From Streptomyces sp. NBC_01716 (GTDB taxonomy: Bacteria > Actinomycetota > Actinomycetes > Streptomycetales > Streptomycetaceae): a stretch of 64,000 bases of DNA. A model generated the notes under the pieces. It was not told the DNA's origin and did not search any database. It saw only the letters and a list, made by a program, of their open reading frames with translations. Each line of letters begins with the position of its first letter. The first letter of the stretch is position 1. The stretch spans positions 5,146,001 through 5,210,000 of the forward strand of contig NZ_CP109181.1 of assembly GCF_036248275.1 (NCBI RefSeq), given 5' to 3'. Both the position numbers and the translations under genes were made by a program. Below, piece by piece: positions 47,453-55,662 of the stretch.

Positions 47453-48961
47453 ATGGCCAAGCACGAGCATGTACGGGTGGCGGTGATCGGATCCGGATTC
47501 GGGGGTCTGGGGGCCGCCGTCCGGCTGCGGCGCGACGGGATCACCGACTTCGTCGTCCTGGAACGCGCGGGGTCCATCGGCGGGACATGGCGCGACAACG
47601 ACTATCCGGGCTGCGCCTGCGACGTGCCCTCGCACCTGTACTCCTTCTCCTTCGCGCCCAACCCCGACTGGCCGCGCACCTTCTCGGGGCAGTCGCACAT
47701 CCGCGCGTACCTGGAGCGCGTCACCGACACCTTCGGGCTCCGGCCGCACATCCGGCTGGACCACGAGGTGCTGCTGATGCGCTGGATCAGCGGTGCGGCG
47801 CACTGGGAGATCGAGACCTCGCGCGGGACCCTCACGGCGGACGTCGTGGTCTCCGCGACCGGGGGGCTGTCGGACCCCAGGGTGCCGGACGTGCCGGGGC
47901 TCGACTCGTTCCCCGGCGAGGTCTTCCACTCCGCCCGCTGGGACCACGGGTTCGACCCGCGGGGCAAGCGCGTCGCCGTGGTCGGCACCGGTGCGTCGGC
48001 GATCCAGATCGTGCCGGCCCTCCAGTCCGACGTGGCGCGGCTGACGCTCTTCCAGCGCACCCCGCCGTGGGTGATGGCGCGGGCGGACCGGCCGATCTCC
48101 GCCGCCGAGCGGTGGCTGTACCGCACGGTGCCGGCCGCCGGCGCCGTGCGGCGCGGACTGCTCTGGGGGATCAGGGAGTTGCAGGTCCAGGCGTTCACCA
48201 AACGGCCCGGCGAGCTGCGGCTGGTCGAGCGCGTGGCCAGGGCGAACATGGCGCGGGCGATCAAGGACCCAGTACTGCGGGCCAAGTTGACGCCCTCGTA
48301 CCGGATCGGCTGCAAGCGGATCCTGCTGTCCAGTACGTACTATCCGGCGCTCGCGCGGCCCAATGTGGACGTCGTCGCGTCCGCGCTCGGCGAGGTGCGC
48401 GGGTCGACCCTGGTGGGCGCGGAGGGGAGCGAGGCCGAGGCCGACGCGATCGTCTTCGCCACCGGCTTCCGGGTGACCGACATGCCCATCATGGAGCGGG
48501 TGGTGGGGGCCGACGGGATCACGCTCGCCGAGTCGTGGAAGGACGGCATGGCGTCCCTGCGCGGCTCGACGGCCGCCGGCTTCCCCAACTTCATGACGAT
48601 CATCGGCCCCAACACCGGGCTGGGCACCTCCTCGATGATCCTGATGATCGAGTCCCAGCTCAGCTATCTGGGCGACTATCTGCGCACGCTCGGCTCGCTC
48701 GGGGCGGGCGCCGCTCTCACCCCCACACCGGCGGCCGTCGAGGCGTGGAACCGCCGCGTACAGGAGAGGATGAGGCGCACCGTGTGGAACACCGGGGGCT
48801 GCACCAGCTGGTACCTGGACGCGGGCGGGCGCAACACCACGATCTGGCCCGGGACGACGACCGAGTTCCGGCGGGCGACACGGGCCGTGGACCTCGGGGA
48901 GTACGACATCGTGCGGGCACGGGACGCGAAGACGCAGGCGGCCGAGGAGGTACTTCGATGA
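47453..48961 (+). CDS. flavin-containing (Baeyer-Villiger-type) monooxygenase
   Basis: A 502-residue FAD/NADPH monooxygenase. ATG 47453 with GGGAGG 7 bases upstream. FAD motif VAVIGSGFGGLGAAVRLRRDG, then FVVLERAGSIGGTWRDNDYPGCACDVPSHLYSFSFAPNPDWPRTFSGQ, the FxGxxxHxxxW-like fingerprint FPGEVFHSARWDHG, and the NADPH motif VAVVGTGASAIQIVPAL. The fingerprint is that of Baeyer-Villiger enzymes (ketone to ester). It heads an operon with an alpha/beta hydrolase and an SDR, overlapping the hydrolase start by four bases; this could oxidise an alcohol, insert oxygen and cleave the ester. Confidence 0.93.
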   Translation: MAKHEHVRVAVIGSGFGGLGAAVRLRRDGITDFVVLERAGSIGGTWRDNDYPGCACDVPSHLYSFSFAPNPDWPRTFSGQSHIRAYLERVTDTFGLRPHIRLDHEVLLMRWISGAAHWEIETSRGTLTADVVVSATGGLSDPRVPDVPGLDSFPGEVFHSARWDHGFDPRGKRVAVVGTGASAIQIVPALQSDVARLTLFQRTPPWVMARADRPISAAERWLYRTVPAAGAVRRGLLWGIRELQVQAFTKRPGELRLVERVARANMARAIKDPVLRAKLTPSYRIGCKRILLSSTYYPALARPNVDVVASALGEVRGSTLVGAEGSEAEADAIVFATGFRVTDMPIMERVVGADGITLAESWKDGMASLRGSTAAGFPNFMTIIGPNTGLGTSSMILMIESQLSYLGDYLRTLGSLGAGAALTPTPAAVEAWNRRVQERMRRTVWNTGGCTSWYLDAGGRNTTIWPGTTTEFRRATRAVDLGEYDIVRARDAKTQAAEEVLR

Positions 48962-49884
48962 CGACGACACCCAACCCCCGTGTGCTGACGGCGACTTCCG
49001 CCGACGGCTCGCGGCTGCACATCGAGGTGTACGGCTCCGAGGGGGCGCCCGCAGTCGTGCTGAGCCATGGGTGGACCTGCTCGACCCGCTTCTGGGCCGG
49101 GCAGATCGACGACCTCGCCGCGGACCACCGTGTGATCGTCTACGACCAGCGCGGGCACGGGCGTTCACCCGCCGTCGGCCGCCACGGCTACAGCACCGAC
49201 GCGCTCGCCGACGACCTGGAGGCGGTGCTGGGCGCGACACTCGCGCCGGGCGAGAAGGCCGTACTGGCCGGGCACTCGATGGGCGGGATGACGCTGATGG
49301 CCGCCTCCGCGCGGCCCGCCTTCCGGGAGCACGCGGCGGTGGCGCTCCTGTGCAGCACGGGCAGTTCGCGGCTGGTGGCCGAATCGCTCGTGGTGCCGAT
49401 GCGCCCCGGGCGGCTGCGGACGCGGCTGACCCGGATGATCCTCGGCGCACGGGCCCCGCTCGGCCCGGTCACGCCCCTCTCGAAGCGGCTCCTGCGGTAC
49501 GGGACGATGGGGCCGGGTACGGCGCCGGACCGGATCGCCACCTGCGCGCGGATCGTGCACGCCTGCCCGCGCGCGGTGCGGGTCGCCTGGTCGCATGTGC
49601 TGGGCTCGCTCGATCTCGACGCGGGCGTAAGGGAGTTGCGGGTCCCCACGGCGGTGCTCACGGGGACCGCCGACCGGCTCACGCCCCCGGTCCTTGCCCA
49701 CCGGACGGCCGCCGCGCTGCCCCACTGCGTCGGCGTCACCGAGCTGACGGGCGTGGGACACATGACCCCGGTGGAGGCTCCCGAGGCGGTGACCGCCGTG
49801 ATCCGGGGGCTGGTGGCGGACCACCTCGGCGCCGGTGGCGACAGGACGGGGCACGCCGACGAGACCGAGGGGAGCGCCGTATGA
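48958..49884 (+). CDS. alpha/beta hydrolase
   Basis: A 308-residue alpha/beta-fold hydrolase. Oxyanion-hole region VVLSHGWTCSTRFW, YDQRGHGRSP, nucleophile elbow LAGHSMGGMTL (Ser), acid LTGTADRLTP (Asp) and base TGVGHMTPVEAPEAV (His) form a full catalytic triad. The start overlaps the monooxygenase stop (ATGA), and its own stop overlaps the SDR start. Likely cleaves the ester or lactone made by the monooxygenase; substrate unknown. Confidence 0.92.
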   Translation: MTTTPNPRVLTATSADGSRLHIEVYGSEGAPAVVLSHGWTCSTRFWAGQIDDLAADHRVIVYDQRGHGRSPAVGRHGYSTDALADDLEAVLGATLAPGEKAVLAGHSMGGMTLMAASARPAFREHAAVALLCSTGSSRLVAESLVVPMRPGRLRTRLTRMILGARAPLGPVTPLSKRLLRYGTMGPGTAPDRIATCARIVHACPRAVRVAWSHVLGSLDLDAGVRELRVPTAVLTGTADRLTPPVLAHRTAAALPHCVGVTELTGVGHMTPVEAPEAVTAVIRGLVADHLGAGGDRTGHADETEGSAV

Positions 49885-50762
49885 GCCGGGTCGGCCTCGA
49901 CGGACAGGTCGCCGTCGTCACCGGCGCGGCACGGGGTGTGGGCGAGACGCTGGCCCGCAAACTCTCGGCGCGCGGCGCCCGGGTGGCGCTCGTGGGGCTG
50001 GAGGCGGACGAGCTGAAGGACGTGGCGAGCAGGCTGCACACCGAGTGCGAGCACTGGTACGCCGATGTCACCGACCACGAGGCGATGGTCCGCGTCGCGG
50101 GCGAGGTCAAGCGGCGGTTCGGGAAGGTCGACATCGTCGTGGCCAACGCGGGTGTCGCCGCGGGCGGTCCGTTCCTGGACTCCGACCCCGCCGCCTGGCG
50201 GCGGGTGATCGAGGTGAACCTCGTCGGCGGCGCGGTCACGGCGCGCGCGTTCCTGCCCGTACTGATGGAGAGCCGCGGCTACTTCCTCCAGATAGCCTCG
50301 CTCGCCGCGATCACCCCGGCGCCCCTGATGACCGCGTACTGCGCCTCCAAGTCGGGGGTAGAGGCCTTCGCGCACAGCCTGCGCGCCGAGGTGCGGCACA
50401 AGGGCGTCCGGGTCGGCGTCGGCTATCTGTCGTGGACCGACACCGACATGGTGCGCGGCGCCGACGAGGACGAGGTGATGCGCGAGATGCGGCAGGGGCT
50501 GCCGTGGCCGGCCGGGAAGACATATCCGCTCGGGCCCGCGGCCGAGCGCATCGTCTCGGGCATCGAGCGGCGCTCGGCGCACGTGTACGCGCAGTGGTGG
50601 CTGCGGGGCATGCGGTCCGTACGAGGGTCTCTGCCCGGCCTGGTCGCGACCGTTGGGTCCCGCCGGATGCGGGGGCTCGAACCGCGGCTCGGGGGAGTGG
50701 CCAGAGGGCTGCTGGGGGCCGGCGGGGCGGCCGACGAGGAGGGGCGTACGCAGCGTAACTGA
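49881..50762 (+). CDS. short-chain dehydrogenase/reductase
   Basis: A 293-residue classical SDR. Cofactor motif VAVVTGAARGVGETLARKLSARGARVALVG, VVANAGVAAGG, and the catalytic Ser/Tyr/Lys set in YFLQIASLAAITPAPLMTAYCASKSGVEAFA. The C-terminal part (DMVRGADEDEVMREM...) is extended by about 40 residues relative to the minimal fold. Last gene of the three-gene operon, coupled to the hydrolase by ATGA. Probably interconverts an alcohol and ketone in the same pathway. Confidence 0.92.
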   Translation: MSRVGLDGQVAVVTGAARGVGETLARKLSARGARVALVGLEADELKDVASRLHTECEHWYADVTDHEAMVRVAGEVKRRFGKVDIVVANAGVAAGGPFLDSDPAAWRRVIEVNLVGGAVTARAFLPVLMESRGYFLQIASLAAITPAPLMTAYCASKSGVEAFAHSLRAEVRHKGVRVGVGYLSWTDTDMVRGADEDEVMREMRQGLPWPAGKTYPLGPAAERIVSGIERRSAHVYAQWWLRGMRSVRGSLPGLVATVGSRRMRGLEPRLGGVARGLLGAGGAADEEGRTQRN

Positions 50763-50873
50763 TCGAAATGCGCGGTATGTCGGAGCGTGTAAGTCTGGTC
50801 GTGGCTCGGGAGTTCGTCCACGGGCCGCACCGGACTTCACCGGACTTCGCCCGACTTCCAGGAGTGAGAACCC

Positions 50874-51197
50874 ATGGGTATCGCGGACCAGTTCAAGGAC
50901 AAGTCGCAGCAGCTCGCCGACCAGGCGAAGAAGAAGACGCGCGAGAACGCCGACGGGAACCCCGGCGACGCCCGCGAGGCCCGTGATGCCCGCGAGGCCG
51001 GCAACGCCGGGAACGCCGGGAACACCCGTCGCAAGGACGAGGCGTCCCAGCGCTCCTCGCAGGGTCGCTCCCCGCAGGGCCAGGGCCAGAGCCAGCGCCC
51101 GGGTCAGGGCCAGGAGCGGATGCGGGACGAGGGCGACCGGGCGCGGCAGCGCGCGCAGGACTCGCGGGACCGGTTCGCCGAGGACTACGACGCCTGA
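50874..51197 (+). CDS. small hydrophilic Gln/Arg-rich protein
   Basis: A 107-residue protein. ATG 50874 has AGGAG 9 bases upstream. The N-terminus GIADQFKDKSQQLADQAKKKTRENADG looks like a small amphipathic helix of a type found in actinobacterial stress-related hypothetical proteins; the rest is disordered, rich in Gln, Gly, Arg, Ser and Asn-Ala-Gly repeats, ending RQRAQDSRDRFAEDYDA. No known domain. A bidirectional terminator follows. Confidence 0.65.
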   Translation: MGIADQFKDKSQQLADQAKKKTRENADGNPGDAREARDAREAGNAGNAGNTRRKDEASQRSSQGRSPQGQGQSQRPGQGQERMRDEGDRARQRAQDSRDRFAEDYDA

Positions 51198-51213
51198 CCC
51201 GCGAGCTTGAAGG

Positions 51214-51245
51214 GGCGCACCCGATGTCCGTGGACCGGGTGCGCC
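51214..51245. terminator. bidirectional terminator
   Basis: Ten-base arms GGCGCACCCG / CGGGTGCGCC with a 12-base loop, between the small protein gene and the convergent protease gene. Confidence 0.8.
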
Positions 51246-51273
51246 TCTTGGCGGCGGCTGCCCGCGGCCGGGT

Positions 51274-54200
51274 TCAGCCGCGCGGCGGCAGCGGCGGGCG
51301 GCGGCGGTCCGGCACGTCGCCGTAGCCGGGCGGGGTCGCCGCCGGCTGCTTGGCCAGCAGCTCCAGCGCCACCCACACCGCGTCGTCGAGCTGCGCGTGC
51401 CGCCCCTCCGCCCAGTCGAGCGGGGTACGCAGCGCCTCGATGTCGGGCTCCACGCCGTGGTTCTCGACCGACCAGCCGTATGTGTCGAACCAGGCCGCGT
51501 TCATCGGCACCGTGATGACCGTGCCATCACCCAGCCGGTGCCTGCCCGTCATGCCGACCACCCCGCCCCAGGTGCGCTGCCCGACCACCGGGCCCAGCTT
51601 CAGCAGCCGGAAGGCGGCCGTGATCATGTCGCCGTCGGAGGACGTCGCCTCGTCCGCGATCGCGACGACCGGGCCGCGCGGCGCGTTGGAGGCGTAACTC
51701 ACCGCCTGGGCGTTACGCGTCAGGTCCCAGCCGAGGATGCGCCGGGTCAGCTTCTCCACGACCAGTTCGCTGATGTGGCCGCCCGCGTTGCCCCGTACGT
51801 CCACGATCAGCGCCGGCCTGGACACCTCCAGACGCAGATCGCGGTTGAACTGGGCCCAGCCGGAGCCGCCCATGTCGGGGATGTGCAGATAGCCGCACTT
51901 GCCGCCGCTCATCTCGCGGACGACCTCGCGGCGTTTGGCCACCCAGTCCTGGTAGCGCAGCGGCCGTTCGTCGACGAGCGGGACGATCGCCACTCGCCGT
52001 GAACCACTGTGCCGCGTACCGCCGTTGCCCGGTGACAGGTCCTCGGCGGGGCGGAAGGTCAGCTCGACGGTCGTACCGCCGGCGGCGGACAGCAGCGGGT
52101 AGGGGCCGGTCACCGGGTCGACGGGGCGGCCGTCGACATGGGTGAGGACCGCGCCCTCGCGGATGCCTGTACCGGCCAGCGGGGAACGGGCCTTGGAGTC
52201 CGACGACTCGCCGGGCAGGATCCGCTTCACGAGCCATTCGCCGTCCCGGCAGACGAGGTTGGCGCCGAGCAGGCCCATGGCGCGCTGGTAGTGCGGCGGT
52301 CCCTCGTTGCGGCGGGCGGGGGTGACGTACGCGTGCGAGGTGCCCAGCTCGCCCAGTGCCTCGCGCAGCAGATCGGCGAACTCGTCGGGGGATGCGACGC
52401 GTTCGACCAGCGGGCGGTACTGGTCGAGCACCGCGTCCCAGTCGATGCCGCACATCTCCGGCTCCCAGAAGTACGAGCGGATGATGCGGCCCGCCTCCGC
52501 GTACGCCTGGCGCCACTCGGCCGCGGGGTCGACCTCGTGCAGGATGCGGCGCAGGTCGATATGGACGGTCGAGTCGCCGTCGCCGGGCTCGGTGGCGGGC
52601 ACGGCGCGCAGGTCGTCGTCGTCCACGACGACGAGCCGTGAGCCGTCCCGGCTGAGCGCGAACCAGTCGAGGTGGTCGACGAGTTCGCTCTTGCGCGCCT
52701 TGGTGATGTCGAAGTGTTCGAGGGTCGGACGGCCCGAGGTGTCGGCGGGGTTGGCGAACGTCTCGCCGAGCGCGCCGGAGATCGGCCAGCGCAGCCAGAC
52801 GAGCCCGCCGCCGCTGACGGGTTGCAGGGCCGAGTACTTGGACGCCGAGACGGGGAACGGCGTGACCCGGCTCGCGAGCCCTTCGACCTCGACCGTGACC
52901 GTCCCTCCCCCAGAGCCTTCGGCCTGGGAGGTGCCCCCGAAGAGGGCGGCCGTGCCGTCGGACGGGGGGACGGCCACCGGGTCGAGCCCGCCGGCGGCCG
53001 GGCGGCCGTCCGGGAGCAGCGCGAACGGCGAGGGCGTCGCCGACGACAGCGGTACGAGGTAGGGGCGGCAGCCCAGCGGGAAGGAGAGGTCGCCGGTGTG
53101 CACGTCGTACACCGGGTCGAACCCGCGCCAGGAAAGAAAGGCGAGATATCGGCCGTCCCGCGTGAAAACAGGATTCTCGTCCTCGAAACGGCCGTTGGTG
53201 ACGTCGACGATCGTACGGTCGGCGATTCGCGCCATCTTGATCTGCCGCAGCGAGCGGCCGACTCCCGGGTGGGACCAGGCGATCCAGTCGCCGTCGGGGG
53301 AGAACGCGAGGTCGGTGACGGGGCCGTTGACGGAGCGGATCAGCTCGGTGACGTCCTCCTCGGCGGGCGTCGCCGGTTCGCCGGTCACCGCTTCGGGTTC
53401 TGACGTGCCGTCATCTGATGGATCGTCAGGAACCGTCAGTATCAGGAGCCTTCCGTCGTTCGTGCTGAGCGCGAGCCGTTCACCGGCCGGGTCGGCGATC
53501 AGCTCGTGCACGCGGCCGAGCCGTCCGGAGGCGAGCCGCAGCGGCGGCATGTCGCCGCTCGCGCGCGGCAGATAGGCGATCTCGATCGCGTCCTCGCCGT
53601 CCGCGTCCGTGACGTAGGCGACCTTGCCGCCGCTGCCCAGCATCTCGGGCAGCCGCACCCGTACGCCCGGTGTGTCCGCGATCGTGCGGGCCGGGCCGTC
53701 GCGGTGGGTGAGCCAGTACAGGCTGCCGCGTACGGAGACGGCGCTCGCCCGGCCCGTGGTGTCCACGGAGATCGCGTCGACGTGGTGGGCGGCCGGGACC
53801 TGGTATGTGCGCCGCCCGGCGCGCGGCCCGCCGAGCCGTACCGACAGCTTGCGCGGCACCGAGTCGGGCGCCAGCGAGTCCACCAGCCACAGCTCGCCCG
53901 CGCACTGGTAGACGACCCGGCGTCCGTCGGACGAGGCGTGGCGGGCGTAGAAGGCGTCGTGGTCGGTGTGCCGGCGCAGGCCGGTGCCGTCGGGGAGCGT
54001 CGAGTAGAGATTGCCGACGCCCTCGTGGTCGGAGAGGAACGCGATACGCCCGGCCACGAACATCGGGCAGTCGACATGGCCGGGCAGATCCGCGAGAAGC
54101 CGCTCGCCGTGCAGCCACAGCCGGCCCATGGCGCCGCCCCGGTACCGCTTCCACGCGGCCGGTTCGTGCGGCGGCTTGCCGGTGAGCAGCAGGCTGCGCC

Positions 54201-54672
54201 GCTCGCCGTCGATGTCGGTGACCGCGATGTCGGCGACCGGGCCCCAGGGGAGTTTGCCGCCGGGGGAGCCGTCGGTGGGGACGCTGTAGGCCCAGGAGTA
54301 GTACGAGAAGGGCTGGCCGTGCGAGGAGACGGCGAGGATCTGCGCCGCGCCGTCCTTGTCCGGCGGCGTCCAGCCGCAGACGCGGGTGTCGGTGGAGCCC
54401 CAGTAGCTGAGCCGGCGGGCCGGCCCGCCGGCCACCGGCGCCAGATGGATCTCCGGATCCAGGCTGCGCCAGCTCGTATAGGCGATCTGGCTGCCGTCCG
54501 GCGAGAACCGCGGATGCCCCACTCGTGTGCGGTCGACGGTCACCCGCCACGCACGGTCCGGGCGGTGCTTGGCCGACGAGAGGGGGGCGACCCAGAGATC
54601 GTCCTCGGCGGCGAAGCACAGCAAGTCGTCGTGCAGATGCGGATAACGGAGATACGCGACGTCGTCACTCAC
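51274..54672 (-). CDS. tricorn-like S41 family protease
   Basis: A 1132-residue protein with the tricorn layout. Two N-terminal beta-propeller regions (WD-type repeats such as PRFSPDGSQIAYTSW and LAFSPDGDWIAWSHPG) span about residues 1-690; then come a C1 helical domain, a PDZ-like domain (GTGIREGAVLTHVDGRPV) and the S41 peptidase core (GKCGYLHIPDMGGSGW, VDVRGNAGGH) with the catalytic segment IADEATSSDGDMITAAF. The start is GTG 54670-54672; the frame stays open upstream but loses family character. Cytoplasmic; tricorn degrades peptides released by the proteasome. Confidence 0.93.
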   Translation of the reverse strand: MSDDVAYLRYPHLHDDLLCFAAEDDLWVAPLSSAKHRPDRAWRVTVDRTRVGHPRFSPDGSQIAYTSWRSLDPEIHLAPVAGGPARRLSYWGSTDTRVCGWTPPDKDGAAQILAVSSHGQPFSYYSWAYSVPTDGSPGGKLPWGPVADIAVTDIDGERRSLLLTGKPPHEPAAWKRYRGGAMGRLWLHGERLLADLPGHVDCPMFVAGRIAFLSDHEGVGNLYSTLPDGTGLRRHTDHDAFYARHASSDGRRVVYQCAGELWLVDSLAPDSVPRKLSVRLGGPRAGRRTYQVPAAHHVDAISVDTTGRASAVSVRGSLYWLTHRDGPARTIADTPGVRVRLPEMLGSGGKVAYVTDADGEDAIEIAYLPRASGDMPPLRLASGRLGRVHELIADPAGERLALSTNDGRLLILTVPDDPSDDGTSEPEAVTGEPATPAEEDVTELIRSVNGPVTDLAFSPDGDWIAWSHPGVGRSLRQIKMARIADRTIVDVTNGRFEDENPVFTRDGRYLAFLSWRGFDPVYDVHTGDLSFPLGCRPYLVPLSSATPSPFALLPDGRPAAGGLDPVAVPPSDGTAALFGGTSQAEGSGGGTVTVEVEGLASRVTPFPVSASKYSALQPVSGGGLVWLRWPISGALGETFANPADTSGRPTLEHFDITKARKSELVDHLDWFALSRDGSRLVVVDDDDLRAVPATEPGDGDSTVHIDLRRILHEVDPAAEWRQAYAEAGRIIRSYFWEPEMCGIDWDAVLDQYRPLVERVASPDEFADLLREALGELGTSHAYVTPARRNEGPPHYQRAMGLLGANLVCRDGEWLVKRILPGESSDSKARSPLAGTGIREGAVLTHVDGRPVDPVTGPYPLLSAAGGTTVELTFRPAEDLSPGNGGTRHSGSRRVAIVPLVDERPLRYQDWVAKRREVVREMSGGKCGYLHIPDMGGSGWAQFNRDLRLEVSRPALIVDVRGNAGGHISELVVEKLTRRILGWDLTRNAQAVSYASNAPRGPVVAIADEATSSDGDMITAAFRLLKLGPVVGQRTWGGVVGMTGRHRLGDGTVITVPMNAAWFDTYGWSVENHGVEPDIEALRTPLDWAEGRHAQLDDAVWVALELLAKQPAATPPGYGDVPDRRRPPLPPRG

Positions 54673-54809
54673 CCCCCAATGCTTTCCGTGCGGGAGGGGC
54701 GCGGCAACTCGTAGGAGGAGTCGAGTTGGCCGGATGTGTTCGGCGGGCACTCGGTCCTGTGTGTGAAGGGGTGGCGGACGTGTGTGCGGAGTGTGGCGGA
54801 GCCCACAAG

Positions 54810-54827
54810 CGAAACGTTGCCGTTTCG
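54810..54827. promoter_or_regulatory. candidate TetR operator 1
   Basis: Inverted repeat CGAAACG-TTGC-CGTTTCG, 73-90 bases before the TetR start. Its half site resembles the second site at 54855-54867, supporting a shared protein. Confidence 0.7.
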
Positions 54828-54843
54828 ATGAGGGTGGTCTATC

Positions 54844-54867
54844 TTCGTACTGTACGAAATCGTTTCG
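54844..54867. promoter_or_regulatory. candidate TetR operator 2 (overlapping palindromes)
   Basis: Two interlocked palindromes: TTCGTAC-T-GTACGAA (54844-54858) and CGAAA-TCG-TTTCG (54855-54867). They lie 33-56 bases before the TetR ATG, where promoter elements are expected, so binding should repress the gene itself. Confidence 0.75.
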
Positions 54868-54899
54868 TTCAGCTTGGAGAGCCTGACGGGAGGTCGGAC

Positions 54900-55472
54900 A
54901 TGGCACGCACCAGACTCACGCCGGAACGCGAGGGCGAGTTGTACGGAGCCGTGCTCGACCTGCTGCGCGAGGTCGGCTACGACGCCCTCACCATGGACGC
55001 CGTCGCCGCCCGCACCCACTCCAGCAAGGCCACCCTCTACCGCCAGTGGGGGAGCAAGCCGGAGCTGGTCGCACGAGCCCTGCGGCACAACAAGCCGGCC
55101 GATGTCGCGCAGATCGACACCGGCTCGCTGCGCGGGGACTTCCACGCCATGGTCTCGATGGGCGACGACTGCCAGATGGAGCGGGACTCCGCGCTGATGC
55201 GGGGCCTGGTCCATGCCGTCCACAACAATCCCGATCTCCATCAGGCACTTCGCGAACTGCTCGTCGCGCCCGAACTCACCGGGCTCGGCGTCTTTCTGCA
55301 CCGTGCGGTGGAACGGGGCGAGGTCAGCGCGGACCATCCCGCGCTGAAATACGTCGCACACATGCTGGTCGGCGCTTTCGTCGCCCGGCAGCTCATCGAG
55401 GACAGGTCGGTCGACAAGGCCTTCCTCGCTGACTACATAGACGCCGTGCTTCTCCCCGCCCTCGGCGTCTGA
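54900..55472 (+). CDS. TetR family transcriptional regulator
   Basis: A 190-residue regulator. ATG 54900 has GGGAGG 6 bases upstream. DNA-binding domain: RTRLTPEREGELYGAVLDLLREVGYDALTMDAVAARTHSSKATLYRQWGSKPELVARAL (helix-turn-helix with the usual TLYRxW). The C-terminal ligand domain is all helical, with QMERDSALMRGLVHAVHNNPDLHQALRELL. It is 190 bases upstream of the MMPL exporter on the same strand, the usual pairing for a drug- or lipid-responsive repressor. Operators at 54810-54867 are seen. Confidence 0.93.
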   Translation: MARTRLTPEREGELYGAVLDLLREVGYDALTMDAVAARTHSSKATLYRQWGSKPELVARALRHNKPADVAQIDTGSLRGDFHAMVSMGDDCQMERDSALMRGLVHAVHNNPDLHQALRELLVAPELTGLGVFLHRAVERGEVSADHPALKYVAHMLVGAFVARQLIEDRSVDKAFLADYIDAVLLPALGV

Positions 55473-55662
55473 CCCTCCCCGCAGCTCGCTGCATCGCCTC
55501 CCTGGGCCGCTCGCCCACCTCCGGGGCCTCCCCAGCAGTACCCGGCGTCCTCGCACGGCAACTTCTGCCGGTCGTGGCGTCAGCACCTGACGCGTGTCGC
55601 TCTCGCGCCGTCGGTCGGCTCCCCATGCCCTTGATCCACCCCCCAGACCGGGAGTACGCCTC

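Noticed and set aside
47420..49450. 676-residue reading frame on the minus strand
   Set aside because: It is antisense to the clear monooxygenase and hydrolase genes, Arg/Gly/Pro-rich and without any domain; a GC-bias shadow.
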